Source: Negativicutes bacterium (GTDB lineage Bacteria > Bacillota_C > Negativicutes > Sporomusales_B > JARLHX01). Taken from it: DNA of 64,000 nt. The notes beneath the pieces are model-generated. The model did not search any database and was not told where the DNA came from. It was given only the letters and a program-made list of their open reading frames with translations. Positions 34,398 to 44,709 of the stretch are shown in pieces. Both the position numbers and the translations under genes were made by a program. The stretch lies in the NCBI GenBank assembly GCA_031292015.1, contig JARLHY010000127.1:7022-71021 (forward strand), given 5' to 3'. Each line of letters begins with the position of its first letter. Positions within the stretch are counted from its first letter, which is position 1.

Positions 34398-36074
34398 CTA
34401 CCTTTTGAAAACCGCTCCGGCCATCGCGGAGGTTACAAGGCGGGCGTATCTGTCAAGGTAGCTTCCCGGCTTGACGTGTTCCTGTTTCGGCTGGACCCAG
34501 GCCGCCTTTCTTCTCGCCATTTCCTCGGCGCTGACCCGCAGTTGGACCGTCCCGGCGGGAATGTCAATTTCGACGATGTCGCCTTCGGCGATGAGAGCGA
34601 TCGGCCCGCCATCAGCCGCCTCGGGTGAAATATGGCCTATCGCCGCCCCGGCCGTCGCGCCGGAAAATCGGCCGTCGGTGATAAGGGCGACTTCCTTGCC
34701 GAGTCCCATCCCAACGATGGCGGCGGTGGGTGTCAGCATCTCGCGCATTCCCGGCCCGCCCTTGGGGCCTTCGTAGCGGACGACGACAACGTCGCCGGGA
34801 TTGATTTTGCCGCCATAAATCGCCGCCACTGCCGGTTCCTCCTGATCGAAAACCCGGGCCGGACCCGTGTGCCGAAGCATCTCCGGGGCCACGGCCGCGC
34901 TCTTGCAGATAGCCCCTTCCGGAGCAAGGTTACCGTAGAGGATTTGCAGGCCGCCTTTTGCCGAATAAGGCTCGGCCATCGGCCTGATCACGTTACTGTT
35001 GATCACCCGGGCGTCTTTCACGTTTTCCCTGATGGTTTTTCCTGTCACAGTCAGCGCGTTTTCGTGCAAAAGCCCGCTTGCAGCCAGCTGATTCATGAGG
35101 GCCGCGATGCCGCCGGCGCAGTGGACGTCGGCCGGATAGTGCCCGCCGGCTGCCGGTCTCATTTTGACGAGGTGAGGGATTTCCTGGGCCTTCCGGGCAA
35201 AGGTATTGATATCGAAGTCGATTCCCGCTTCCTGGGCAAGAGCGGTCAGATGCAGCACCGTGTTGGTGGAACCGCCGATAGCCAGATCGACGGCGATGGC
35301 GTTTTCGATGGCGTCCAGGGTAATGATGCTTGAGGGGAGGATGTCCTTCTCGTACAGCTCCATGATTTTCATGCCCGTTTCTTTCGCCAGGGCGAGCCTT
35401 CTGCCGGTCGCAGCCGGAACGGCGCTGCCTGGCAGCACCATCCCCAGGGCCTCGGCCAGAAAATTCATCGAGTTCGCCGTCCCGAGCAGATTGCAGGCGC
35501 CACAGCCCGGCAAAGCGTCGCGCTCTCTGCGGCCCAGCTCTTCGAGAGTGATAATGCCCCGCGCGACATCGCCCTGGGCGGCCATCAGATCGGTGTAGCC
35601 GATTTCTGCCCCGTCCACACAGCCTGTGGCCATCGGTCCGCCGCTGATCATAATGGCGGGGATATTCAGCCGGACTGCGGCCATGAGCAGGCCGGGAGTT
35701 ATTTTGTCGCAGTTGGTGACAAGGACCATGGCGTCATACTGGTGAGCGTTGACCATACATTCCACCGAATCGCAGATCAGTTCGCGGCTGGCCAGCGGAT
35801 AATGCATGCCATAGTTTCCCTGGGCGATCCCGTCGCAGATCGCTATTGTCGGAAACTCGACCGGCGTGCCTCCTGCGGCGATAACGCCTTCTCTGACCGC
35901 TTTGGCGATGCTGTCAAGATGAACGTGTCCCGGCATGGTCTCATTCTGGGTGTTGACAATCGCCACCAGCGGCTTTTCCAGGTCTTGCGGCAAAAATCCC
36001 ATCGAGTAGTACAGCGCCCGGTGGGTCGCCCTTTCCAGCCCTTTCGTCGTTATGTGACTGCGCATCTTTTTCAT
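34398..36074 (-). CDS. ilvD: IlvD-family dihydroxy-acid dehydratase
   Basis: A 558-residue Fe-S dehydratase. Cluster and active-site residues: C122-D123-K124 (TNCDKITPG) and C191/C194 (GCGACNLLG). At the third position the protein has MPGHVHL, the glycine form seen in E. coli IlvD ([4Fe-4S], oxygen-sensitive), not the CNxHL form of [2Fe-2S] enzymes. It converts 2,3-dihydroxy acids to 2-oxo acids, classically 2,3-dihydroxyisovalerate to 2-oxoisovalerate, which is the PanB substrate. No other branched-chain amino-acid gene is nearby, so a catabolic sugar-acid substrate is equally possible. I start at the ATG at 36074 (GGGAG eight bases upstream), not the TTG at 36095. Confidence 0.85.
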   Translation of the reverse strand: MKKMRSHITTKGLERATHRALYYSMGFLPQDLEKPLVAIVNTQNETMPGHVHLDSIAKAVREGVIAAGGTPVEFPTIAICDGIAQGNYGMHYPLASRELICDSVECMVNAHQYDAMVLVTNCDKITPGLLMAAVRLNIPAIMISGGPMATGCVDGAEIGYTDLMAAQGDVARGIITLEELGRRERDALPGCGACNLLGTANSMNFLAEALGMVLPGSAVPAATGRRLALAKETGMKIMELYEKDILPSSIITLDAIENAIAVDLAIGGSTNTVLHLTALAQEAGIDFDINTFARKAQEIPHLVKMRPAAGGHYPADVHCAGGIAALMNQLAASGLLHENALTVTGKTIRENVKDARVINSNVIRPMAEPYSAKGGLQILYGNLAPEGAICKSAAVAPEMLRHTGPARVFDQEEPAVAAIYGGKINPGDVVVVRYEGPKGGPGMREMLTPTAAIVGMGLGKEVALITDGRFSGATAGAAIGHISPEAADGGPIALIAEGDIVEIDIPAGTVQLRVSAEEMARRKAAWVQPKQEHVKPGSYLDRYARLVTSAMAGAVFKR

Positions 36075-36187
36075 CCCGCCATCTCCCTTTATCAATTTTT
36101 CACCAGTGCCTTTAAGTCATCTGCTGTGAGCCTCTGCCCCGCTTTTTGCGCCTGCGGATATCCGGCCTGCGGTTCCTCCGGCAAAAT

Positions 36188-36227
36188 AAAATACTGTCCC
36201 GACATCTTTCGCTTGAGACAGTATTTT
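36188..36227 (-). terminator. Terminator after the LarA-like gene
   Basis: An 11-bp perfect stem (AAAATACTGTC / GACAGTATTTT), followed on the minus strand by ATTTTGCC. It separates the sugar-acid cluster from ilvD1. Confidence 0.7.
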
Positions 36228-36331
36228 GACAAAACAAGGTTCTCACCTTCGCACATATTTGTCTTCCCGATGTAGATTTCTTGTCAGATTTGCAGCTGTC
36301 GATTCCTGCGTACAGCTTTCGCCCCAAGAGG

Positions 36332-37594
36332 CTACAGCAGGGTACCGTCCGCTGCGAAGCGCATCGTCAAAGGCTTGCCGAGGATTTCGACATCACGGTT
36401 GTCGCCCGCTTCGGCTAACAGAGTATCGGAAATTTCAATCTCGCCAAGAGCCAGCGTATTCTTGATCCGGACCACCTTATGCCGTCCGGGTTCGACCAAA
36501 ACGCAGGTTTTCAGCGCGACGGCAATGGCTTCCCGGTCATTGTCCATCGTCATCGGTACTTTCACCGTTCCGAGCACGATCTTAGACGTAAAGGCGTTCA
36601 TATACCCTTTCACCGGATCGATCTTGGAAACCAGGCGCCGGGTTGTCACGTCGGCCATGCCGACGCCCAGCGCATTGCCGTGCGTCTCGGGGGTAAGATC
36701 GAGCACGGCCAGCCGCTGGTAAACCGGTCCTCCTGTGAGGTCAACGGCATAACGGCCCGTGATGTTCGGGTCCATACCGTCGCCGCTGATATTTTTTCCC
36801 AGTTGTTCGACAATCAGGACGTCAAAGCGGTCGAATAAGATGCGGGGCATGAGTCCCCAGGCCTTTTGCAGCAGCTCCGGCTCCCGCCCTTCAATCTGAT
36901 CCGTCGGCACGGCCTCAATGATCGCCGGCTGGTCATAGGCGTTTTCGACGATCGCCAGCCCCATAAGGACAGGCAACTTGTTGCATATGATACGAAAGTT
37001 TTCCAGGAGCAGCGGCCCAAAACCGTCTACGCTGAACCGGGCGTGCAGCGCATCGGCTCCCCGCTGTTTGCCGCCGCCGATGGAAATCATTTTGACCAAA
37101 CCGCTCTCGAAGCGGTAGCGAAAGGCGGTGTGCGGCTTGACGCGTCCGATGGCGATAATTCCGTCGGCATGTGCGGCGTTCCGGTCGAAATAAACCGGCG
37201 AACCCGAATCCAGGCTCCCAAGCTCCACCGTCTCCAGCGAAGAAAGAATCGGCGCGCCAATCCGTTCTTCGGTAATGCCGAAGCCGCGCAGTACTTCGAT
37301 TTGCCCTTCCGCAGTCGCGCCGCCGTGACTGCCCATGGCCGGCACGACGAACGGGACAGCCTGCCGCCGCTTCAATTCCCGCACGGCAGCTGTGACGATC
37401 TCGTCTATTTTTGCTATTCCCCGGCTTCCAACCAATACCGCGACCCGATCTCCCGGCTTAATAAGCTGATGGATCTCCGGCCGGGAAAATTGTCCGGTCA
37501 CCGCGGCGTCGACATCCGCCAGGCATGCTTCGGCAAATTTCTGCCGAATTTTGACCATCCTGGGAAAAGCCATATCCAGATACTCGTCCAGCAA
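36332..37594 (-). CDS. LarA-superfamily (DUF2088) protein, sugar-acid cluster
   Basis: A 420-residue distant LarA homologue. Candidate cofactor-site residues are H90 (AMGSHGG), H155 (VKPHTAF), K168 (SGLVKMISIG), K176 (GGGKQRGAD) and H184, an order similar to LarA. It is close to the protein at 59314-60591. As the last gene of a cluster with an IlvD/Edd dehydratase, an aldolase and a gluconate-type permease, it may be a 2-epimerase of a sugar acid, an activity known for some LarA homologues. The start is probably the TTG at 37594, because GGAGGGGAG lies just upstream and the later ATG has none. The function is inferred. Confidence 0.65.
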   Translation of the reverse strand: MLDEYLDMAFPRMVKIRQKFAEACLADVDAAVTGQFSRPEIHQLIKPGDRVAVLVGSRGIAKIDEIVTAAVRELKRRQAVPFVVPAMGSHGGATAEGQIEVLRGFGITEERIGAPILSSLETVELGSLDSGSPVYFDRNAAHADGIIAIGRVKPHTAFRYRFESGLVKMISIGGGKQRGADALHARFSVDGFGPLLLENFRIICNKLPVLMGLAIVENAYDQPAIIEAVPTDQIEGREPELLQKAWGLMPRILFDRFDVLIVEQLGKNISGDGMDPNITGRYAVDLTGGPVYQRLAVLDLTPETHGNALGVGMADVTTRRLVSKIDPVKGYMNAFTSKIVLGTVKVPMTMDNDREAIAVALKTCVLVEPGRHKVVRIKNTLALGEIEISDTLLAEAGDNRDVEILGKPLTMRFAADGTLL

Positions 37595-37705
37595 ACTGCT
37601 CCCCTCCGCTTCTTTGTTCCTTTGATAAAATGTTCGCTGTCTTTAAAGGGTGACCTACGGATTTTCTTGACCAGCGATATCATTTTTTTGTCGTGGTAAG
37701 ACGAA

Positions 37706-37731
37706 GGACTCACTTTTCGCAAAGTGAGTCC
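37706..37731. terminator. Hairpin between gntP and the LarA-like gene
   Basis: GGACTCACTTT / AAAGTGAGTCC, perfect 11-bp stem with a TCGC tetraloop. The following T content on the minus strand is modest (TTCGTCTT), so it may only attenuate. Confidence 0.5.
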
Positions 37732-37759
37732 AAAGGGAAAATTGACCAGCTGATCATTA

Positions 37760-39082
37760 TTACAAAATGGCGCTTAAGACCAGGACTCCGATAAGACCAG
37801 TGAGGGAAATAAGCGATGAATACACCGTTCTGACTTTCATCGTATCGATAAGCGACAGGCCGAAATATTCCTTAAACATCCAAAATCCAGGGTCATTGAC
37901 ATGAGAACAAAATACAGTACCGCAAGCTGTGGCGAGCACCATTAACTCGGGGTTAATACCAACAGTACTCAATAACGGCAATACGATTCCTGATGCCATT
38001 GTCACCGCAACAGTCGATGAACCGACGGAAATTCTGATAACAGCCCCCACGAACCACGCCAGCAGATAAGGATTCATCTGCAGTCCCATGGTCATTGCCT
38101 TGATAGACTTTGCAACTCCCGAGTCGACAATGACTTGCTTGAATGCGCCGCCGGCGGCTATGACCAATATGATCATGGCAATCGCTTTTACAGCCGAGGC
38201 ATTGATTTTTGCAACTTCAGCCATCTTCATCCCACGGGCAATTCCCAGAAAATACATAGCGAAAAGCACAGCAATAAATAAAGCAATCGGCGCGCTTCCA
38301 AAAAAACCTAAATATATTTGCAGCGGATCGTTCTTCGCCAGGAAAAGTTCGCCGACGGTGCTAACCGCTATGAGAAATACCGGCAGCAAGGCAGAAAATA
38401 TGCTGATTCCAAAGCCAGGCATTTCGTCTTCTTTTAATTGTTTTGTGCTGATTAATCCCTCTGGCATGACTGATTTGATCTTCTTGACCCATTTCGTTCT
38501 TGAATAGAATACGCCAAATAATGTAGCAGCAATTATGGCAATCGGCAGGCCCAAAAGCAGAGTCTTTCCCATATTGGCATTGAAGACAACGGCCACTGCC
38601 GCAGGCCCCGGATGCGGCGGCAGAAAAGCATGTGTTGCGGCCAAGCCTACAATACCGGGCAGACCTATGTATAATAAGGGTAATTTAGTTTCAGCAGCAA
38701 CGGTGTATATAATTGGTATCAATACAACGAAACCTGCTTCAAAAAACATCGTAATTCCAATAATAATGGCTGTTGCCAACATCGACCACTGAACATTTTT
38801 CAGGCCGAACTTTTTGATAAGGGTGTCGGCGATTCTTTGGGCCGCGCCGGATTCAGCCAATAATTTACCCAGCATAGCGCCAAAGGCCAGGATTAGGATT
38901 AGGCTTTTTAACTGATCGCCAATCCCGTTATATATTGATTTAGTAATTTCATTCAGATGCATGCCTTCCATCAGGCCAACGGCTATGGATGCCAGCATCA
39001 ATGAGATAAAACCGTCGAGACCCAAAACCACCATAAGCACTAATATCAAAGCCACTCCGACAAAAACTAAAAATATTGACAA
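37760..39082 (-). CDS. GntP-family gluconate/sugar-acid permease
   Basis: A 440-residue, 12-14-helix protein of the gluconate:H+ symporter family. The opening VGVALILVLMVVLGLDGFIS and internal motifs ILAFGAMLGKLLAESGAAQ and LPPHPGPAAVAVVF are GntP hallmarks. It imports gluconate or a related hydroxy-acid with protons. It starts with TTG at 39082 (GGAG nine bases upstream). It follows the aldolase gene by 46 bases within the IclR-headed cluster and is followed by a hairpin at 37706. Confidence 0.9.
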   Translation of the reverse strand: MSIFLVFVGVALILVLMVVLGLDGFISLMLASIAVGLMEGMHLNEITKSIYNGIGDQLKSLILILAFGAMLGKLLAESGAAQRIADTLIKKFGLKNVQWSMLATAIIIGITMFFEAGFVVLIPIIYTVAAETKLPLLYIGLPGIVGLAATHAFLPPHPGPAAVAVVFNANMGKTLLLGLPIAIIAATLFGVFYSRTKWVKKIKSVMPEGLISTKQLKEDEMPGFGISIFSALLPVFLIAVSTVGELFLAKNDPLQIYLGFFGSAPIALFIAVLFAMYFLGIARGMKMAEVAKINASAVKAIAMIILVIAAGGAFKQVIVDSGVAKSIKAMTMGLQMNPYLLAWFVGAVIRISVGSSTVAVTMASGIVLPLLSTVGINPELMVLATACGTVFCSHVNDPGFWMFKEYFGLSLIDTMKVRTVYSSLISLTGLIGVLVLSAIL

Positions 39083-39128
39083 CTAAATCATCTCCGTCAA
39101 TTTAAATTTTATATTTTGTCAAATTAAC

Positions 39129-40022
39129 CTATACCAATTTTTTTATACTTTCTTCAATAAAATTCAACTCATGCTTTGTGAGATCGCGGAAGGGGAATCT
39201 TGCCGGCCCCATGTGAAATCCCTGCAGTTCCAGCACACCTTTATAAGCCATAACCGGCATGACGGATCGGAGTGTATCGCGGATCCGCATCACTTGCTGC
39301 TGCGCTTTTCTCGCTGCATCCAGATCGCCGGCTATAAAATGCCGATAAATGCTGCTTGCCAGTTCGGGAAATACTCCGGCCGTAACGATGATGCCCCCAT
39401 CCCCGCCAGCCTGCAAAACCGGAAGGAGCTGCGCATCATTGCCGGTAATAATCTGGAAATCGGGGTCATCAACAACAAGCTGGTATTGAAGAATGGTTTC
39501 GAAATTCATACTGCTGTCTTTTATCCCGCGAACATTCCCACACCGTTCCACTACATTTTTTAGAACGCCGGCCGAAATCGGATTTTGTGTCAAACCGCTC
39601 ATATTGTAAAGATATAATGACATGTCGCCCACATGTTCGGAAATGATCTGGAAATAGCGAATAAGGGTCTGTTCATCATATTTATGATAATAAGGGGCGG
39701 TAACCGAAACTTTATTGATGCCATGACAACCTGCGAATTGGATCAGCCGGTCTAGATCCCGCAAATTTAATGCCGTTATGTTAAAAATTATATCTGTTCC
39801 GCTTGCGGCTCCCTCTTGCGCAGCAAGCAGCAGTTCTTCCCGTTCCTCCACCGTCAGATTTGCAAACTCTCCGGAGGTGCCGGAAACCAAGATACCACTG
39901 ACGCCATTTGCAGTAATATAATTGATCAGTTTTTTGTATTCACCGCAATTTACACTGCCATCGTCACAGTATGGTGTTACAACCGGTGCCAGAGTCCCTT
40001 TCCTTACCTTTTCATATCCCAC
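39129..40022 (-). CDS. DapA-family (class I) aldolase/dehydratase
   Basis: A 297-residue TIM-barrel protein of the dihydrodipicolinate synthase/N-acetylneuraminate lyase family. The Schiff-base lysine is K168 (RGIKDSSMN), the catalytic tyrosine Y139 (LYLYNMSG), and the substrate-binding loop is GTSGEF (48-53). True DapA is unlikely, because the gene lies between a sugar-acid dehydratase and a gluconate-type permease; a 2-keto-3-deoxy-sugar-acid aldolase, releasing pyruvate and an aldehyde, fits best. The start is GTG at 40022. The exact sugar cannot be read from sequence. Confidence 0.85.
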   Translation of the reverse strand: MGYEKVRKGTLAPVVTPYCDDGSVNCGEYKKLINYITANGVSGILVSGTSGEFANLTVEEREELLLAAQEGAASGTDIIFNITALNLRDLDRLIQFAGCHGINKVSVTAPYYHKYDEQTLIRYFQIISEHVGDMSLYLYNMSGLTQNPISAGVLKNVVERCGNVRGIKDSSMNFETILQYQLVVDDPDFQIITGNDAQLLPVLQAGGDGGIIVTAGVFPELASSIYRHFIAGDLDAARKAQQQVMRIRDTLRSVMPVMAYKGVLELQGFHMGPARFPFRDLTKHELNFIEESIKKLV

Positions 40023-40139
40023 TATAATTCATCCCCTGTTCTTATCTTAATTGTTATTGCTAAAAGGGCAGACGCAAACTAACCCCCTCCACGACATGAA
40101 TGAGCGGCGGCAAATCCTTGATCAATTTTCAATTTGTTC

Positions 40140-41828
40140 TTATTTCAGGATTGCCCCTTCATTGGCTGAGGATACACTTTTTGCATATCTCGCCAAATAA
40201 CTTTGGGTGGTTTTCACTTGAAACGGAGGCAGTTCTGAAATGCGTTTTTTGATTTCTTCATCAGATAAATGAACATTGATCTGTCTTTCGTTTATGTTTA
40301 TCGCAATGACGTCCCCGTCTTTTAAGGCCGCAATGGCGCCCCGTTGTGCAGCTTCCGGCGATATATGGCCAATACAGGGGCCGCGTGTCGCTCCGGAAAA
40401 TCTGCCATCGGTGATTAACGCGACGGATTCGGAATATCCCATACCAACCAATGCGGCGGTTGCGGTTAGCATTTCGCGCATGCCAGGTCCGCCTTTTGGT
40501 CCTTCATTACGGATTACAATCACATCACCGGCCTGAACCTTCTGGTCATATATTGCCGCAGTTGCTTCCTCTTCACTTTCAAAGCATCTTGCCGGCCCGG
40601 TATGAACCCGCATTCCGGGAACGACGCCACTTTGTTTTATCACACAGCCATCGGGAGCCAGGTTACCATGCAAAATAGCAATCGAACCTTCTTTAGCGTT
40701 GGCCTCCGTGATAGGACGAATGACATTGTGATCCTGTTCAACAACATCTTCCATATTCTCGCGCAGTGTTTTCCCGTTAACAGTCATCATATCCAAATTC
40801 TCTACATGGGAGAACTCCCTGATTATCCCATACACTCCGCCGGCTTTATCCAAATCAAGCATGGTATAGTCGCCTGAGGGTTTTATTTTTGCCAGATAGG
40901 GAGTTTGTCGCGATATTTTTTCAATATCAGCCAGGCTCATATGCAGCTTCGCTTCATGAGCAATCGCAGGGAGATGAAGCGTAATATTCGTTGAGCCGCC
41001 GGCACTTAAACAAACCTTTGTGGAAAAATCCAACATCTCTTGGGTTACAATATCCCGGGGACAAATATTCTCTTCCACCAATCGGACAATCTCCATGCCG
41101 CTTTCTTTTGCAATCCAGTTCTTCTTGCCGGTTACCGCATGGGCGCAGGCACAGCCCGGCATAGTAAGCCCCATAGCTTCTGCCGCAACAGACATGCTAT
41201 TAGCCGTTCCCATCATGGCGCAAGATCCGGGACCAGGCGACAATATTTTTTCCATATATTCATATTCATTCCTGGCTATTTTCCCTTGTTTCAGTCTCCC
41301 GGCCATTTCTTTCAGTTCATAGGTAGCATACGATTTGCCCTTGTATTCAGCCGGCAGCATAGGCCCGCCGGTTACTAAAATTGCCGGAATGTTGATTCTC
41401 AGCATCGCCATCAGCATGGCCGGAACTATTTTGTCGCAGCCGCCGATTAAAACGATGCCGTCAAGCTGCTGGGCATTGACAAATACCTCTATTGAATCTG
41501 CAATGATTTCTCGGCTGGGAAGAACATTACACATGCCGCTATGGCCCTGGGTAAAGCCGTCACAGATTGATATGGTGTTTACTTCAAAGGGGACACCGCC
41601 GGCAAGCCTTACTCCGTCTTTTACTATTTGCCCAATCCGGTTCAAATGGATATGACCCGGGTGCATTTCATTAAACGTGTTGATTACGCCAATAAAGGGC
41701 CGTTTCATTTCATCATTTGTCAGGCCCATCCCGTGGAAATGAGCTCTTGGCCCCGCCATACTCAAGCCATTGACAACCTTAGAACTGCGATAACGCTTAT
41801 CCTTATACTGAAAATCAAGCTCATCCAT
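40140..41828 (-). CDS. IlvD/Edd-family sugar-acid dehydratase
   Basis: A 562-residue Fe-S dehydratase. Cluster residues are C131 (IGGCDKIVP) and C203 (GSCAMMGTA), and the MHPGHIHL motif again marks the [4Fe-4S] class. It has a longer N-terminal extension than ilvD1 and differs from it throughout, so the two are not a recent duplication. Its place directly after an IclR regulator and before an aldolase and GntP permease points to a hexonate/pentonate dehydratase producing a 2-keto-3-deoxy acid. GGGAGGAA lies upstream of the ATG. Confidence 0.87.
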   Translation of the reverse strand: MDELDFQYKDKRYRSSKVVNGLSMAGPRAHFHGMGLTNDEMKRPFIGVINTFNEMHPGHIHLNRIGQIVKDGVRLAGGVPFEVNTISICDGFTQGHSGMCNVLPSREIIADSIEVFVNAQQLDGIVLIGGCDKIVPAMLMAMLRINIPAILVTGGPMLPAEYKGKSYATYELKEMAGRLKQGKIARNEYEYMEKILSPGPGSCAMMGTANSMSVAAEAMGLTMPGCACAHAVTGKKNWIAKESGMEIVRLVEENICPRDIVTQEMLDFSTKVCLSAGGSTNITLHLPAIAHEAKLHMSLADIEKISRQTPYLAKIKPSGDYTMLDLDKAGGVYGIIREFSHVENLDMMTVNGKTLRENMEDVVEQDHNVIRPITEANAKEGSIAILHGNLAPDGCVIKQSGVVPGMRVHTGPARCFESEEEATAAIYDQKVQAGDVIVIRNEGPKGGPGMREMLTATAALVGMGYSESVALITDGRFSGATRGPCIGHISPEAAQRGAIAALKDGDVIAININERQINVHLSDEEIKKRISELPPFQVKTTQSYLARYAKSVSSANEGAILK

Positions 41829-41926
41829 TGCTTATTCCTCCCATCGCCATTTACATTCGAAACTATCTTGCTACGTATAGCCAAATTTTGAGTAGTATAC
41901 GCGTTCAATAATGCTATTACCACGGG

Positions 41927-42703
41927 TTACATCGACGACAATTGCTCCGTAATTTTTTGAGCAACATCAGTAAGGTCATTCTTAAAGGACAGTGCTTTTT
42001 CTTTACTGAAACGGTAGCTTGGCGCCACAATACCAATTGTTCCGATACACTGTTTATTACCCAGAAAAATTGGAGCTGAAATACAGATTATATCGGGATT
42101 ATGCTCCATAATATCCATGGCGAATCCCTGCTTTCTGATAGTTTCGAATTCGGCCTCCAAGCGACTTTGATCAACAATGGTATTCTCAGTATATTTTTTT
42201 AATTCTATGTTGCTAAAATAACTGTCAAGAAATTCTGTGTTTTGATTAGCAAGAATGGCCTTACCACTACTTGTGCAATATAAGGGCAGTTTCCAGCCGA
42301 CTTTGAAGCGCAGAGCAATTTGGTTTTTGGCCTCCACTTTGCCTACATAAACACCTTCGTGATGGTTGAGAGCAACCAAGCTAATTGTTTCGCCTGAAAG
42401 ATCATTTAAATATTTCATTTTATCTTTTGACAATTCAAATAAATAATCAGTTAACTGTATTTTCGTCGCCAAAGAAATTATTTGATAACCAAGTCTAAAT
42501 TTCTTTTGTATTTCATCCTTAACAACAAAGTCACATTCCGCCAATTCATTTAATATTCGATGAACGGTGCTTTTATTAAGGCCCGTAATTTTTGCTAACT
42601 CAGCAATACTTGTATATAAATTGGTCGAAAGAGCCATAATAATTTGCAGCGACTTTAAAGAGCTAAAATTGATCATTGTATTTTGCAAATCATCCTGTTT
42701 CAT
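41927..42703 (-). CDS. IclR-family regulator of the sugar-acid cluster
   Basis: A 258-residue IclR protein: winged helix (about 10-75, SIAELAKITGLNKSTVHRILN) and the C-terminal effector domain (about 90-255). The long frame to 42943 includes implausible, membrane-like sequence; the ATG at 42703 with GGGTGAG upstream is preferred. The promoter (42771-42799) and a dyad at 42726-42743 lie in front of it, so autoregulation is likely. It heads the cluster IclR - dehydratase - aldolase - permease - LarA-like and probably responds to the sugar acid or its 2-keto product. Confidence 0.9.
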   Translation of the reverse strand: MKQDDLQNTMINFSSLKSLQIIMALSTNLYTSIAELAKITGLNKSTVHRILNELAECDFVVKDEIQKKFRLGYQIISLATKIQLTDYLFELSKDKMKYLNDLSGETISLVALNHHEGVYVGKVEAKNQIALRFKVGWKLPLYCTSSGKAILANQNTEFLDSYFSNIELKKYTENTIVDQSRLEAEFETIRKQGFAMDIMEHNPDIICISAPIFLGNKQCIGTIGIVAPSYRFSKEKALSFKNDLTDVAQKITEQLSSM

Positions 42704-42725
42704 ATATCGCTCACCCTTTCTTTTT

Positions 42726-42743
42726 CGTTCCATATATAGAACG
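42726..42743. promoter_or_regulatory. IclR operator candidate
   Basis: CGTTCCATATATAGAACG, a near-perfect 18-bp dyad (one mismatched pair), lies between the promoter and the start of the IclR gene, 23 bases from the ATG. Confidence 0.55.
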
Positions 42744-42770
42744 TTCGTTTTATTTATGGATTTCGCGTTA

Positions 42771-42799
42771 ATAGTAACATATTTTATAAAGTTAATCAA
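42771..42799 (-). promoter_or_regulatory. Promoter of the IclR/sugar-acid cluster
   Basis: On the minus strand TTGATT (-35, 42794-42799), 17 bases, TACTAT (-10, 42771-42776). Spacing is ideal. The rest of the gap 42800-43025 shows no gene. Confidence 0.6.
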
Positions 42800-43025
42800 T
42801 ACTTTTACAGCCGTGCCAAAGATAACGCAAAATAAGGTTTTCCCAATTAAAAAGGGAACCTCTGAGGGCCAGGATAGGAAATGCCTAAATCCAATCCAAT
42901 ATACACAAAGAGGAACCCTTATAAACAATTTTATAACTATCAACTATCATGTTGGATGCTGCCGCTTCCGGGGGAAAAGAAGCTCTCAGTCGCAGCGCAG
43001 CTTTCGGCAAGATCGCCGGCCGATT

Positions 43026-44693
43026 TTAAAACAGACCGACGATCTTTCCTTCTTTGTCGATATCCATGATTTCCGCCGCCGGCCGTTTGGGCAAGCCGGG
43101 CATTGTCATAATTTCTCCGGTAACCGCCACCAAAAAACCCGCCCCGGCCGAAACCCGGACTTCTCGCACCGTTATGGAGAAACCGGAAGGACGGCCCAGT
43201 TTTGCTGCGTCATCACTCAGCGAGTATTGGGTCTTTGCGATGCAGATCGGCGTTTGGTCGAATCCAAGTGCCGTCAGCTCCTGAATGGTTTTGTCGGCGG
43301 CAGCAGTGTAATTTACACCGTCTGCGCCGTAAACTTCCCTGGCAATGATGGCAATCTTGTCTTTGATCGGGAGTTTTTCATCATACAGGAAGCGGAAGTC
43401 GCTGGTCTTTTCCATTGCGGCCATGACCTCCCGGGCAACGGCCAGCCCGCCTTCGCCGCCTTTGGCCCATACCTCGGACAGAGCCACGGTGGCGCCCATC
43501 TCCCGGCACCTGGTTTCGACCCAGGACAGCTCTTCCCTGGTATCTGTCGGGAAGGCGTTGATGGCGACCACCGCCGGCAGTCCAAATTTGCCGATATTCT
43601 CGATATGCTTGGCCAGATTGGCCATCCCTTTTTCCAGGGCAGCCATGTTCTCCTTGCCCAGTTCGGCTTTGGGAACTCCCCCGTGCGACTTCAGGGCGCG
43701 AACGGTGGCGACCAGTACGACAACATCAGGCTGCAGTCCGGCAAACCGGCATTTGATGTCGATGAATTTCTCCATGCCGAGGTCTGCGCCGAAGCCGGCC
43801 TCGGTCACCAAAACATCAGCCAGCTTGAGCGCGAATTTCGAGGCCATGACGCTGTTGCAGCCATGCGCGATGTTGGCAAAAGGCCCGCCATGGATGAAAG
43901 CAGGCGTATTCTCCAGCGTTTGGACCAGATTGGGCTTGATGGCATCTTTGAAGAGCAGCGTCAGTGCGCCGGCGACTTTCAGGTCAACCACAGTAACCGG
44001 TCTGCCGTCATAGGTATAGCCGACGATGATACGGCTAATGCGCTGTTTCATGTCCTCCAGATCAGAGGCCAGACAGAGGATGGCCATCATTTCCGAGGCG
44101 ACCGAAATATCGAAGCCGCCCTCCCGGGGAATGCCGTTGGCTTTGCCGCCGAGGCCGAGCACGATTTGGCGCAGCGCCCGCTCGTTGAGATCCATGACCC
44201 GGCGCCAGGTGACGCGGCGGGGATCGATGCCAAGTTCATTGCCGTGATGAATGTGGTTGTCGATGACGGCTGCCAGAAGATTGTTGGCGGTGGTAACGGC
44301 GTGAATGTCCCCGGTGAAATGCAGGTTGATGTCTTCCATCGGCACGACCTGGGCATAGCCGCCGCCGGCTGCGCCGCCCTTCACGCCGAAGCAGGGGCCG
44401 AGGGACGGTTCGCGCAGAGCGATGACGACCTTTTTGCCGAGGCGGCGCAGAGCATCACCGATGCCCACGGTATTGGTGGTTTTACCCTCACCGGCAGGGG
44501 TGGGATTGATCGCGCTGACCAGAACTACTTTCCCATTGGGACGCTCCTTGAGCCGGTCCCACACCGACAGGGAAACCTTTGCTTTGTATTTGCCGTACAG
44601 CTCCAGTTCATCTTCCGAAAGACCCAGCTCGGACGCAACCTGGATGATCGGCTTCATCTCAGCGGCCTGGGCAATTTCAACGTCACTTTTCAC
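43026..44693 (-). CDS. fhs: Formate-tetrahydrofolate ligase
   Basis: A 555-residue formyl-THF synthetase. The ATP-binding loop is [10 protein letters not shown] (64-73), and the family blocks [20 protein letters not shown] and ITPTPAG-like segments are clear. It interconverts formate + ATP + THF and 10-formyl-THF; in the reverse direction it makes ATP. It is a key enzyme of acetogens and purine fermenters. It lies 16 bases after folD in the operon panB2-folD-fhs. Length is normal (family about 555-560). Confidence 0.97.
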   Translation of the reverse strand: MKSDVEIAQAAEMKPIIQVASELGLSEDELELYGKYKAKVSLSVWDRLKERPNGKVVLVSAINPTPAGEGKTTNTVGIGDALRRLGKKVVIALREPSLGPCFGVKGGAAGGGYAQVVPMEDINLHFTGDIHAVTTANNLLAAVIDNHIHHGNELGIDPRRVTWRRVMDLNERALRQIVLGLGGKANGIPREGGFDISVASEMMAILCLASDLEDMKQRISRIIVGYTYDGRPVTVVDLKVAGALTLLFKDAIKPNLVQTLENTPAFIHGGPFANIAHGCNSVMASKFALKLADVLVTEAGFGADLGMEKFIDIKCRFAGLQPDVVVLVATVRALKSHGGVPKAELGKENMAALEKGMANLAKHIENIGKFGLPAVVAINAFPTDTREELSWVETRCREMGATVALSEVWAKGGEGGLAVAREVMAAMEKTSDFRFLYDEKLPIKDKIAIIAREVYGADGVNYTAAADKTIQELTALGFDQTPICIAKTQYSLSDDAAKLGRPSGFSITVREVRVSAGAGFLVAVTGEIMTMPGLPKRPAAEIMDIDKEGKIVGLF

Positions 44694-44709
44694 TGATGTT
44701 GTCCTCCCT

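Noticed and set aside
42567..44696. 709-codon plus-strand open frame opposite fhs and iclR
   Set aside because: It is antisense to an intact formate-THF ligase and has no recognisable domain.
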